Below are positions 1 to 10,380 of a stretch of 36,806 nt of DNA, piece by piece (position 1 is the stretch's first letter; the number at the start of each line of letters is the position of its first letter). The notes beneath the pieces were generated by a model. That model saw only the letters and a program-made list of their open reading frames with translations, was not told where the DNA came from and did not search any database. Source of the DNA: Porphyra umbilicalis (taxonomy: Eukaryota > Rhodophyta > Bangiophyceae > Bangiales > Bangiaceae); NCBI GenBank assembly GCA_002049455.2, contig KV919264.1:1-36806 (forward strand), read 5' to 3'. A program made the translations under genes and the position numbers.

Positions 1-81
1 GGACTCCTCACTCTTGACGGCTCGTGGGCTGGCTATCTGCTCCAAGCCGCACATCGTCTGGACGGAGAGGCTGCCATCACC

Positions 82-741
82 ATGCTGCGACACGCACTGG
101 CGGCGACCCAACCGGCTGCTCGTCTGCAGCGGCAGCATTTTGCGCGGCTGCGTTTTTCGCCGCGGTGTGCTTCCTCTGCGGACGCCTGTGGCAAGAAGCC
201 CCCCCCCGTCGCCACTGTTGACGAGGACTGCTCTCCCACACCCTCCTCATTGTCGAGGCCCCTTCCCCCGACCGGCAATGCCCCCCCTGTCAACCTCCAA
301 GGTGCCACCTTTGACACGCTGCAGCTGCACAACTCGCTGACGGCGGCGGGGCTTCCCCCACCGCAGGCTGCCGTCCTCACTTCGTCGTTTGCCGCCATTG
401 TGCGGCATGTAGCTGACGGTACGGCCGCTTCGGCGCCCTCCAAGGTGGACTTTGCGAGCCTCCGCGCGGAGTTGCAGCTGCTGGAGAAGGCGGACGTGGC
501 AACCATGCGTGCGGACGTGGCGGAAGTCGAGCGCAAGTTGGAAAATGCCGTCGCCAAGTTGTACACCGAGTTGGAGCGAAGCGAAAACCGCACGACCCGG
601 TGGGTGTTTGGGGCGGCGGCGACGGTGACGGCGTTGGCCATGACCTTCCTACGGCTGAGCGTGGGGTTTTCGGGCGCGGCCGGCGGCGGGGGGGGAAGGG
701 CGGGGGAGATGGTGCGGGTGGCGGAGCCCCCAACCGGATAG
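82..741 (+). CDS. CCDC90/MCUR1-like (DUF1640) mitochondrial coiled-coil membrane protein
   Basis: A 219-residue protein starting at an ATG in a reasonable context (CCATCACCATGC). Residues 1-32 are Arg/Ala-rich with no acidic residues, as in a mitochondrial presequence. Residues about 77-110 (FDTLQLHNSLTAAGLPPPQA and onward) match the conserved head of the DUF1640/CCDC90 family, in which a 'FDT..L...L...G...QA' segment precedes a coiled coil. Residues 122-170 form a charged heptad-like helix (LRAELQLLEKADVATMRADV). Residues about 174-196 form one transmembrane segment, followed by a Gly-rich tail. Family members (MCUR1, CCDC90B, yeast Fmp32) sit in the inner mitochondrial membrane and are linked to calcium uniporter regulation or cytochrome oxidase assembly. 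Which role applies here cannot be read from sequence. No intron is needed. Confidence 0.78.
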   Translation: MLRHALAATQPAARLQRQHFARLRFSPRCASSADACGKKPPPVATVDEDCSPTPSSLSRPLPPTGNAPPVNLQGATFDTLQLHNSLTAAGLPPPQAAVLTSSFAAIVRHVADGTAASAPSKVDFASLRAELQLLEKADVATMRADVAEVERKLENAVAKLYTELERSENRTTRWVFGAAATVTALAMTFLRLSVGFSGAAGGGGGRAGEMVRVAEPPTG

Positions 742-2915
742 AGGGGGGTGGGGGAGGCGCCGACCGCCCTCGCCAGCCAGTGCTGGATGTGGCGGGGGGG
801 GGGAGGCTGCCGTCCTCGTAGCATCCCGTGTCACGTAGTCCGTGCGCCGCGGAAGGGTGGAGGCGCTGGGAAGAATGCCTTGCGTTGCCCGAGACGACCG
901 GCAGTCGTGCCAGGAGACTGTGCGCGGCGCTGAATGTTGTGCGACGCTTGCCGCAGTTCTTTTCCATTCCTGGGTGGGGGGCTGGCGTCTATGGACAAGA
1001 TCCGGGAGTCTACGTGCTGCGTTTGCCGAGCTCAAGACGGGCGCAGCTTGTTCCTCTACTTGCAAACCGGCATTCGCGCCACCTGCGGCCGGTACACCAC
1101 AGCCTACCACATCTGCTGATGGTAACTGCTGCCGTTTGACAACCTCCCCCCTACACACCACAGAACACACGCGTCTAGCGTGCGTTTGGTCATCCGGTGC
1201 GGTCGAGTGTGGTCGTGGGTGCGGCGCTCCAACAAGCCGTCACCACCACGTGCATCGGCGCGCCCGTCACGGCGCCCCCCGGGCTCGACTTAACTCCCCG
1301 CCCTGCCGCCACCGCGCGCTGCGCACCAGCTCGCGCAGCCACCTCGGTCGGCACGGGGAGCGGGTCCCCGCCAGACCCCCGCAGCCAAGGACGTGGACGG
1401 ACCCCTCCAACCGACGGCGTCGCCACCAGGGGGCCACACCCATGCCGCCATCACCACCAGCCAAAGGTCTGCGACCTGGGGCTCGCGTACACCGGCACCC
1501 ACTCGACGAGCCACGCAGGCGCACGCCACCCCCTTGACGGCGCGGTCGCACGCGCCGTCGCGCATGGGGCGCCCCCGGTCCATCGAGGACGCGCCGACAC
1601 GCAACGCATCGGCCGGCACGTGGGCGACGGCCGCGCTCGACGGCGCCCCCTGCGCAGACGCGCACACCCCCCTCTGACCAACAGGCCAACCACCGCGAGG
1701 TCGGCGGCACGTCAGACGGGTGCCTGCTGTCACCCGCGCCGACCGCGTCGCGGTCGCCCACCGACCGGCCCACCACCGTCCACACGGGCGGCACGGTCGG
1801 GGGGGGGCGCGTCGGTCCGCCGCGGCGGCGGTCGCTGGCCACCGCCGCGGCGGCCGCGCGGCCGCCGCCGCAACCCGCCGCACGGCCGCCGCGGCCGCGG
1901 GGGCGGCGGCCGCCGCCCGCCGCGGGCGGGAGTGACACCGCCGCCGCCGCCGCCGTCTGCCGCAGACACCGCCACGCACGGGGGTGGACACCAAAAGAGC
2001 CCCCGCCACGGGGGCCAAAAACCATGCCGCGGGGGGCTGCCACCGCCGCCCCTCCCCCCGCCGCCCGCCCCACCCCCACCGGCCGCCGGCGCCAACGCCC
2101 AAAAGGCCCGCCCCGCGGTCCGCCCCGCGGTGTGCTCTCAACGAAGACGCCGTCGCGGCGGGGACGACGCGGCGGGCCTACCCGCAGGGGGCGAGCCACG
2201 CGGCACTGTGCGTCGAGGGGGGGGGGGCACACCCCCACCGTCGGGGCGCGCGCGACCGCCGTCGGGCACGTCGGCGCGGGCCGGTCGTCGCGCGGCCATG
2301 TCGGCGGGCCGGTCGGTGCGGGCGCGCCGACGCCGCCCCGAAAATGGGGGGCGGCCGACGGCCGAGCCCATCGTCCGCCATGGTCTGCGGTCCGTGGGTG
2401 GGCGCACCGCCTTCCCCCCCCCCCCCCCCCCGGCCGACCAGAGGTCGACGCCCCGCCGCCGGGACGTACACGGACGAGCACGGGCACGACCGGCGGGGGG
2501 TGGGCGGTCCCTCCCCCCGCCCGCGACGCCCACCGTGCGGGCACCCCCTCGACGCGCGCAGTGCCCCACCCCCGCGCGGCGGCGTGGCCACGCGCCTGCG
2601 CGCGGGGACGCAGCGGCGGCACAAAAAAAAGAAAAACCAAAAACGGGCCGTTGGCCCTCCGCGTCCCGGCAGCGACACGCCCCGCGCGTCGGTCCAGGCG
2701 CCACGCAAACCAAAGCAGCGGCGGCGCGCGTGCCGGGGCCGCCCCGCCCCGCGCCTGTCGACGGACCGGCTGCCCGACGGGCGGGCGGGACGACGCCACG
2801 CAGCCCCCCCCCCCCCCGGCTCGCGGCCGACCGCCGCAGCGTCGCGACGGCGGGGCGCGGGCGCCCCCCCCGCGGGGCACCCGCCGCCGGCGAGCCGCGC
2901 GGCGGCGGGCGCGCC
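742..2915. other. Extremely GC-rich non-genic stretch
   Basis: About 2.2 kb between two convergent genes. It is dominated by C/G runs and CCG/CGG-rich low complexity. Long open frames occur on both strands (for example 1197-3788 on + and 1267-2928 on -), but all six frames give Pro/Arg/Ala/Gly-rich strings with no family motif, as expected when stop codons are rare. I see no RNA gene or transposon ends. A short frame at 990-1121 has a Cys/His pattern but is too short to support a gene. Confidence 0.6.
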
Positions 2916-4452
2916 CTACCCCCCCCACCCCTCGTACTCGTGGGGCGTCGGCAGGTGCGCCACGTCCGACGCCCCCCCCACCAAGTCGAGGCCAAACCAG
3001 GCGGTCGCCCCGTGGCCGGCGCGGCCGAGCACCCCCGCGTCCCCGCCGCCGAGGCGCGCCAGCTGCCGCACGCGCGCGAGGCCGACGCCAAAGCCCGCCA
3101 GCTGCGCCCCAAAGTGCCGCGAGTGCCCATACCCGGCGGGGCGGCCGTCGCCCGCCACGGCGCCGCCGTCGCCGCCGCCGCCGCCGTCGCCGACGGGGCG
3201 GCGCGGCGGGGTGTAAAAGTGGGACCCGGGCGACCCGCCCCGCGTGTCCGCGTCGCCCGCCCGCGGCGGCAGCCCGTCCCCCCCGTCGCTAACCGTCACC
3301 GTCGCGGCGCGCCCGCCCCCGTCGGCATAGACGTCAATGGCAATGGCGGCGGCGGCGTCGCCCGCCGCGTCGGCCACCTCCTCGAGGTCCGACCCGTGGC
3401 GCCGCAGCAGCGCGCCGGCCGCATTCTTGACGAGCTCCACCCCCGCAAAGTGCACGTCGGTGGGGACGAGCGCGGCGGCCATGACGGGCGGGCCCGCATA
3501 GCCGCCGCCGCCGCCGCTGCCACGGGGGGGGGTCCCCGCGCCGCCCGCGCCGCCGCCGCCGCCGCCGCCGCCGGCCACGTGCGTCGTGACGACGACGGCG
3601 GGGGCGTGGCCGTGCTTCTCCACACACAACGCCGTGGCGTTGCCCGCCGCGTCGGCCAGCAGCTCCCCAACGTCGACGGCGGGGACGATGAGCGAGTCGG
3701 TGCGGCGGTCCCCCGCCCCCCCCACCCCCCCACCCCCCCCCCCCCGCCCCCGCCGCCGCCGCCGCCGCCGCGCGCGCCGCTTGCATGACCAGCCGCCGCA
3801 GGCCGACGGTCGTCATGTGCGCCCCATCCAGCAGCCCGTCGAGCGCAGCGCGGTCCCCCGCCTGCGCCGCCCCCCCCGGCGCAAAGTAGGTGGGCACCCC
3901 CGCGGCGGTCGCCTGCCGCTCCGCCGCCGCGGCCGCGTCCAAGTCGCCGACCGCCCGCAGCAGGCGCGCGACCGCCTCGTCGACGGCGGCAACGTCGAGC
4001 CCCCCCACGGCGAGCGGGGGTGCCTCCCCCCCCCCCCCCCCCCCCCGCCCGCCGCCGCCGCCACGACCGGGCGGCGGCGGGGGCGGCGGCACGCCGCCGT
4101 GGCGCCGCGCCCACCCCGCCACGTCGGCGGCGGCGGCGGCGGCGGCCGAGTGCCGCCGCCCGAGCGACGGGCCGAGGAGGCGGCGGAGGCGCGGGCGCCC
4201 GGCGAGGTGCATCCCGTCGGCCGCCGCTTGCGCGGCGAGCCGCGCGGGCAGCTGGTGCAGCGCAATGGCGGCGAGGGTGGCGGCCGCCGCCGCCGCCGGG
4301 GGGGGCACCGCCGCCGCCGCCGCCGCCGCCGCGTCGGCGGCAGCGCTCAGGGGGTGGCCAGCAGCGGCGGCATGGTAGTGGAGCAGCTGCGAGGGGGGGA
4401 CGGCGTGTAGCGTGCGCTCGGCGGGGGTGAGGAAGCGCCAGAGGGCGACCAT
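2916..4452 (-). CDS. Mitochondrial 2-oxoacid dehydrogenase kinase (PDK/BCKDK family), frame-broken
   Basis: Phosphorylates the E1 subunit of mitochondrial pyruvate or branched-chain oxoacid dehydrogenase. The ATG at 4452 opens an N-terminal half with the family's helical-domain marks: LHQLPARLA (residues about 65-73) and TVGLRRLVMQ. The GHKL ATPase half lies in another frame from about 3725 to the TAG at 2916-2918. It has N-box ELVKNAAGALLRR (about 3421-3437), G1 box SDGGDGLPP, and G2 GFGVGLARVRQLA with the following GHGATAWFGLDL, each matching the PDK consensus. The two halves meet in a C/G block at 3716-3745 containing a 13-C run, so a one-base length change would join them. An assembly error or small indel is more likely than two genes. 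Odd points: long Gly/Ala/Pro inserts, and QA where PDKs usually have QH in the helical domain. PDK versus BCKDK is not decidable. Palindromes and a CCAAT box lie upstream. Confidence 0.85.
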
Positions 4453-4500
4453 CGTGAGGGGGTGGAGGGGTCGGGGTGCCGACGCGCTGCGCCGGCGCCG

Positions 4501-4595
4501 GGTACGCTAGCTACGCGTACCGCGAGGGATGAACGACCGCCCTGTACTGTACAGTAGCGGCATATTGGCCTTTTCGAGCTCTGATTGGTCAGAGC
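4501..4595 (-). promoter_or_regulatory. Palindrome cluster and CCAAT box upstream of the PDK-like gene
   Basis: Three inverted repeats lie 50-145 bases upstream of the ATG at 4452. They are GGTACGC/GCGTACC (4501-4507 with 4515-4521), the 12-base perfect palindrome TACTGTACAGTA (4545-4556), and GCTCTGA-TTGG-TCAGAGC (4578-4595). The loop of the last reads CCAAT together with its flanking T on the gene's strand. Promoter function is inferred from position and symmetry only. Confidence 0.35.
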
Positions 4596-5344
4596 CGCTT
4601 CATCGGCGCGTTCAACCAGCCGAAAGCGATCTCTTCGGAAGGTGCCGTATGGCTGACACTGCGTGGCTGTGGCGTCCCCGTCAACGAGCGCCGCCACTGC
4701 CTCCCCGCCAACGAACCATCCGCCGCTGCCTATCTTCCTACGAGCACATGCCGCTGCCTCCCCGCCCCGTGCAGTTCCTCCCCGCTGTGGCTTTGGCCCA
4801 CCCAACGCCGCCGCCCACGGCCGCCGACCACCCGTGCCCCGCAGCGGCACCAGCGAAGTGACACGCAGCGAGAGCCGACGAGCTGTTTGAATGGGAGCTG
4901 GAGAGGGGGATACGCCGTGGTTTTGTGGCGGATACTTTGACCGCCCGATGCAGTGGCCGGTGCGCACGCACGGGGACCGACGGCGCGCCACTTGGGGTCC
5001 ACCAAAGCGCACCGGCCTTGCGCTCCAGCGGGGACCGCCGTGGGGGCGAGCGCCAGTCCTGGGCGCACCGCCCGCCCATCCAGCCGTTCGTACGGCGGCT
5101 GCGGCGTCGGGGGGATTTTCGCGGACCTGAAGACCGCCGTTGCCGCGGCCTCGGCCGCTTGCCAGCGCTGTTCGGTCCAGCTCGGGTGGGGCGGGCGGCA
5201 GTGGACGACCGAGCGTCCATCGACCGCGTCGTGGGGGAGGTCGGCACGGGAGCCAGTGAGGCGGAGACGCCACGCGGACGGTCGACCGCGGCGCTGGCGC
5301 GGGGCGACCAAGACCCACCGCTGACCTGATGGGGAGGTGTCACG

Positions 5345-5412
5345 AGCATTGTGGGAGCGGCTGCAGGACGTGGCCGCTAGCATTGTGGGAGTGGCTGCAG
5401 AACGTGGCCGCT
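5345..5412. repeat. 34-bp tandem repeat, two copies
   Basis: Copy 1 at 5345-5378 and copy 2 at 5379-5412 are identical except for two transitions (GAGCGG/GAGTGG and CAGGAC/CAGAAC). The unit begins AGCATTGTGGGAG and ends ACGTGGCCGCT. It is non-coding and probably a local slippage duplication. Confidence 0.9.
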
Positions 5413-6879
5413 ACGAAGACGGGGTACCCCTTCCCCGTAGTGGTCACGACGATGGTCATGGAAGAACGCTCAGGATCATGAGTGGTCAGCACCATCCAGT
5501 TCCCACGTGGTACAGGCACGGGTGTGCCACTTCGGCCTACTTTGAGCGCATCCAGGGAATAAATGAAAGTACTTGAACAGGATATTTAAAGTGCAGATAC
5601 GCACTCCTCTTCGTGCCGCGTCTCCTCTTTTACAGCTGTAACGGGCTCGATCGAGCGTGCAATTTACTCGATGCAGGCCTCGGTCGTGCCGCGGGCCGCC
5701 AACTCGCGGGTGGTGCAACCCGGAGGGAGGCCAACCTCGCTGGTCTGGTCTCGGCGGCACCGCATGCGAAGTGGGCCCGCTCGAAGCGCGTGTTCTAGCT
5801 ATAGCCTATTGGTCTGAAAGGGCCCGCGCTGGCGCAATCTCCTGGCAGCCGCCGATCACAAATGTCACCCAACGGGCGGTTCCAGCGACCCCACGCCACC
5901 AACCGCCGCGGCTTCCCGGTGCGTGACAATCGACCGTGACGACAACAGGCTCAGTGCAGTCCAACAGCTTCCACTGCCGACCATAGAACCACTTCTGGGA
6001 GTGTAATCTACAGTTCTGCTTTTCTGTCGGTTGTCTGTGTCGTGTAAACTTTCCTCTGTGGAGATACGTAGAGTATCTCGGAGAGCAGAGCCCTCCCATT
6101 GGTGGAAGCGTCAAGAACCTGACAGAAGATACACACGGACGGGAAGCCGAGGCTGCGTTTGACTGCATTTGACGGCGTCATGGTCCAAACTTTGGCCCCA
6201 TGAGTTGAGGCTGTGCCGTCCGGAGGCCCCGTCACGGACAAGGCTGCCCACCACCAGACCTCCTCACCTTTTCTTGTGCGCCAGAGCTGGCCCGGCACCG
6301 CCACCTCGGCCCGCACAGTGGGTCCGAGTCGGGGGGGTCCACCCCCCGGGTCGCTGGAGCCGTGCCTGCGCTGTGCTGGGTGGGGGGTGCAGCACACGGC
6401 TCGCCTGCCGAGGCATGCGGTGCCTGCGGCTGCCAGAGGGGGTGTGGCGTGGGGGGGGGGCGGTGCAGCGCCTCGAGCTCGTCTTTTTTTGTAGCCCCCT
6501 CGCACCGCGTCTGGGACCCGGTCAGGCGGGCCTGCCAGTCGATCCCCAGCGGCGCACGCGTACAGGCGCTCTGGTAACTGTCCCTCACCAGCACCCTCGC
6601 CCCCGTCGCTTGGCCCCCCTGACCCCTCCCGCATACGCGCCGCTGCTGCGCTCGGGCACGCGGAGCTTTGCCGCACGACGCACACATAGCGCGGGGGCAC
6701 GGGCCGCACTGGACGCCGCGTGAGCTGGCTACGGGGCATCGCCGCGGGCACTGACCGCGTGGAGTGCGACCGCTCCCGTTCTTGGCGCCCGACACCCACT
6801 TGTCTTGTCTCCCCCGTGCACCACCACGCGCGTTGGTGCTGTGATCATTGGCGCTCGCCGCGTCATCGCCGTTGCCGTC

Positions 6880-7118
6880 ATGCCTGGCGGCTGTGCTGCG
6901 GCGGCGGCGCCCCCGCTTGGTGCGCCCCCCCTCCCCCCCCTTTCCGTGGACGGGTCGTCGACGTCCGCTGCGCCGGTCTTCGAGGGCCCCGCCCCCCGCA
7001 CCTGCCACCAATGTCATACCACCGAGACGCCCCTTTGGCGCGTCGGCCCCGACGGCCCCAAGACCCTGTGCAACGCGTGCGGCGTGCGGCGGGGCAAAGC
7101 CAAACGCGAGGAGGCGCG

Positions 7119-7154
<36 letters not shown>

Positions 7155-8514
7155 TGCCGCCGCTGTGGCGGAACAAGCCAAGAAGTCGGCTGCTCCCCCC
7201 GCCACCACGGCCGGTGCCGGCCGTGACCTGTCGCTCCCTTCGTCCCGAGCATCGCCGCCGCCCGGACAGCCTGCGCCGACCGAGGCCGCCGCCGCGGCCG
7301 GGGCGACGACGTCCAACGTGACGGCCTCAACGGCCGGGATGGCCGCACGGACTGTCGCGGCCGCGGCCGAGGAGACGAGCGCAGCGGCAGCCGTGGCGGC
7401 GGCGGGGGCCACTCCCCCACCCGCCGCATCCGCCCGGCGGTCGGTTACGCCGTCGGGGTCGATGCGGCCGCAGCGCGCCCGCTCCCAGTCGGTCACGCGC
7501 ACGCTGTCGCCGAAACCGGTGATTGCCAAGCCCCCCTCGCCGGCAGCTGTGCCGCTGGCGACGCGCGCCTCCAAGCGCCTCGCCGCCCGCTCCGCGTCGC
7601 GGTCGGCGGGGGCGGCGGCGTCTGACGACAGCAGCCGCAGCCGGAGCGGTAGTCCGACGGCGGCGGGCCGCCGCGCGCACCGCCGCGGCGCGGCGGCGGC
7701 GCTCGCGGTGCCCACCGAACCCGCCGTGGCCGCCCCGCCCCGCCCGAATCGGCCGTTGGCGCCGGGCGGCGGTGGTCGGTCGGTGGTCCAACGGGCGGCG
7801 GCCGACGTTCCCGCCCCCGGACCCGCAATGAAGCGGGCACGGCCGGCGGTGGCCGACGCGTCGGCGGCGGGGGTGGCGGCGACACTGGTGGCGGCGCCGC
7901 CAAAGGCGGCGGCGCCCCCTGCCCCGCCCAACGCCCCCGGCACGGTGCGCCTGTTGGAAGTGAAGCTGTTGGGCGCCGCCCTCCCGCCGTTTGTGCGCGT
8001 CAAGGAGCGGGAGGTTGGCCCGAATGGCAGCTCCCGCCCGTACCGCCTGCGCCACGAGGAGTTGATGGGCTTGACGCAAGCGACGGCAAAGGCACGCCTA
8101 AAAGTGCCGGGCACCCAAGCCGCTCGTGACGCTGCGCTCGCGTCTTACGCGCGGCATTGGCCCGTGGAGCCGTCCGAGCCGCCGCCGTTGCCGCCGGCGC
8201 GGACCGTAGACGGGTTGGCAGCATGGACGCGGTCAAGCCCGACGGCCGTCGCCGATGTGTTTGCGGGGATGGAGGCAAGCAGTGGGTGGGAGAGTGACGA
8301 GGACGGGGAGGATGCATCGGAGATGGAGTGGGAATCCCCCGACTCGTCGCCGTTGACACATTGGCGGCCGTTGCAACGGGCGCCCCCGTCGGCGGCTCCC
8401 GGAGAGCCAGCTTCGGGGAGCGCCTCGGACTGCACTGATGTACGGCCGTTGCCCTCACTCGCACGTGCTGGGCGGCGGCTTTGGGAAGGGGGGCGCTTCG
8501 TTCGTATCTTGTAG
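6880..8514 (+). CDS. GATA-type zinc-finger protein
   Basis: The first ATG of the open frame is at 6880, giving 544 residues. Earlier in-frame codons are only TTG or GTG. Residues 42-67 form a GATA finger, C-X2-C-X18-C-X2-C, with the typical TPLWR and [13 protein letters not shown]. The basic tail RRGKAKR follows. Family members bind WGATAR sites and control transcription in the nucleus; targets here are unknown. A GCG-repeat-encoded Ala run (near 7122-7160) follows the finger, then a long Ala/Pro/Ser-rich, probably disordered region. A second ordered-looking block ([20 protein letters not shown] onward) lies near residues 350-420, and an acidic stretch ([19 protein letters not shown]) near the end may be an activation region. 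The last 38 codons lie inside a 264-bp-period tandem duplication, so the second copy sits just past the stop. Confidence 0.88.
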
Positions 8515-8922
8515 ATGAGGCTGGTGCGGTGGGTGGCTATGAGTGGCGCCCGTGGTGCGAGGGAAGTGCCAGGGGCGGGGCTGCTGTTGGATGTGCACTG
8601 ACCGCTCGTCGACGGTTCGTTGACGTTGCATTGTCCTGTGTCTTGTCTCATGATTGTTGTTCTCGGAGAGCCAGCTTCGGGGAGCGCCTCGGACTGCACT
8701 GATGTACGGCCGTTGCCCTCACTCGCACGTGCTGGGCGGCGGCTTTGGGAAGGGGGGCGCTTCGTTCGTATCTTGTAGATGAGGCTGGTGCGGTGGGTGG
8801 CTATGAGTGGCGCCCGTGGTGCGAGGGAAGTGCCAGGGGCGGGGCTGCTGTTGGATGTGCACTGACCGCTCGTCGACGGTTCGTTGACGTTGCATTGTCC
8901 TGTGTCTTGTCTCATGATTGTT
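8400..8922. repeat. 264-bp-period tandem duplication at the GATA gene 3' end
   Basis: 8400-8658 and 8664-8922 are identical over 259 bases as far as I can read. They are separated by the six-base spacer GTTCTC (8659-8664, whose last base is shared with the second copy). The unit spans the last 38 codons, the stop and about 145 bases of 3' flank. The second copy repeats the coding end without the rest of the gene. The absence of mismatches implies a very recent event or an assembly duplication. Confidence 0.93.
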
Positions 8923-10380
8923 TTCTTCCCTTGCTCTTGTGCCTGGCGCCTGTACGTACTGCATTTTTTTTGCTTCGTTGCACTTGTACCGCTATGTTTT
9001 GTCGTCCTGTGTCGCTGCCTTTTGTCATGCATTTTCTTCCTTGTTTGTGCATGGCATCCCTGTTTCATTGGCTCTCTATGCTCCCTATTTCCTGCCCTAC
9101 TCCCCGTCTTGGCTGCTTTCCCATTGCACCCTTTGTGCTCTGTTGGTTGCCGCTACATGTACACGTTATGTCCCCTCCATTTGTTGTGGCCGTTGCTCTC
9201 GTCCCTTTGCCTTTTTGTATTCCTCGACCTCTGCTACTCTCCCTCTCTCGTTCCGCTCCAACAGCCCCCACAAGGTCTGGACATGCTCCTCGCGGCGGCC
9301 CTACACAACCCTTCAGGTGACAACGACAGCTCCTAGTCGCCAACGGTTCAGACGGGGCGGCAGCACGGCGGTGGTCTCCGTCAACACATGGAACGGTTTC
9401 GACCCCCGACGGCGCGCCCGCATCGTCGGCGCAATCCAAAGAGCGTCCTGCAGAACGGAGTCGGACTGGCAGTGTACATCCAACCCTCTTCGCTTGTCCA
9501 CACTGTAAAATTATTATTGTGACTGCGTACGTTCGAGGAGGCGCGCCCGTGTACCCCACGCGCCGCCCATCCCATGGAGTCGTCGGCGTGCGCCGACGGT
9601 CACGCGTGAACCAGTCGAGCGCGCAAGCGGATGGCGCAATCGCACACGCGCCCGTGCGCACGAGGTTGGAACCAGGTTTTGGGCGCCCCCGCCGGCGCGC
9701 AGCCCCGCGCGTAACCCTCGCCCAACCCCGCCACCGAGCGTCCACAACGCGTGGGAGGCGTGGTGTCACGCATCCAGTGTGGTCGTCGAGGGGGCTCCCG
9801 CTCCGCCGCGGTCCTGTGACCACCCTGTTCCCCATGAGCGTCAAAACGATTGCACCGTCGCTACATAGCAGCCGTCCAGTCAACCCCCACCGCCGCCGTA
9901 CACAGCCGCACACACCCGCATCACGCCGTCCGCCGGCGGGACGAGGCCCGGCCGGGCGTCCGCGCCGGCACCCCCGACGCCCGCCGCTTGGACCGCCCGA
10001 CCGCGGGCGCCGCCGCCGCCGACGCCGACTCCGTCGCCACGTCGGGCGCGGCCTCCCCGCCCGAGGGCGGCGGTGGCTCCCCGCCGCCACCGCCACCCGC
10101 CGACAGCCGAGACGACCGGCGGCGGCCCGGCGGCGCTGCCCCCGGCGGCGGCCGCGTCGCGTCCACGTCCGTTTCGGCGGCGGGCGCCGCCACCGCTGCC
10201 GCCTCGGCCTTGACGCCACGCCGACGGCGCGGTGGCGGTGCCGCTGCCGCCGCCGCCACCGCCGCCGCCGCTGCCGCCGCCGTCTCGGCCGCGGCGGCGG
10301 CCACTGCCTTGCCCGCCCGCCGGCGGCCGAGCGGCGGCGGCGCGTCGCTGGCCACGTCGGCGGCGGGCGGCACCTCGGCC
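8515..10380. other. Intergenic region between convergent GATA and Nei-like genes
   Basis: It starts with the duplicated GATA 3' end. About 8923-9260 is strikingly pyrimidine-rich on + (many TTT, CTT and CCT), and 9260-9850 is mixed. 9850-10380 is again CCG-repeat-like. The minus strand of 9921-10373 stays open in an Ala/Arg-rich frame that could be the true end of the glycosylase tail if the C run near 10400 is mis-sized. No independent gene is supported. Confidence 0.5.

Larger units (their letters stand above)
4453..6879. other. Intergenic region between divergent PDK-like and GATA genes
   Basis: No recognisable gene in 2.4 kb. The first 150 bases hold three palindromes and a CCAAT box. 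5345-5412 is a two-copy 34-bp tandem repeat. An A/T-rich TATTTAAAG occurs near 5583. The right part (about 6000-6879) has open frames on both strands that match no family I know. The leader of the GATA gene probably lies within the last few hundred bases, but I see no clear TATA box. Confidence 0.5.

Noticed and set aside
990..1121. Short plus-strand frame with CCVC...ATCGRYTTAYHIC, recalling the end of an extended PHD finger
   Set aside because: Only 43 codons, incomplete metal-ligand pattern and no continuation in any frame; too weak to call a gene or fragment.
1267..2928. 553-codon minus-strand frame downstream of PDK
   Set aside because: It has no ATG-based conserved start or family motif, and equally long frames occur in the other phases.
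3716..3745. An intron or programmed frameshift joining the PDK halves
   Set aside because: No GT-AG pair fits without removing conserved residues, and the same pattern at other C/G runs points to run-length error instead.
1197..3788. 863-codon open frame on the plus strand
   Set aside because: Its translation is Arg/Pro/Gly low complexity, it runs antisense through the conserved PDK domain, and in DNA this GC-rich stops are rare by composition.
8745..9320. Plus-strand frame over the second GATA repeat
   Set aside because: It is the same out-of-phase frame as in the first repeat copy, extended by chance into the pyrimidine-rich flank.
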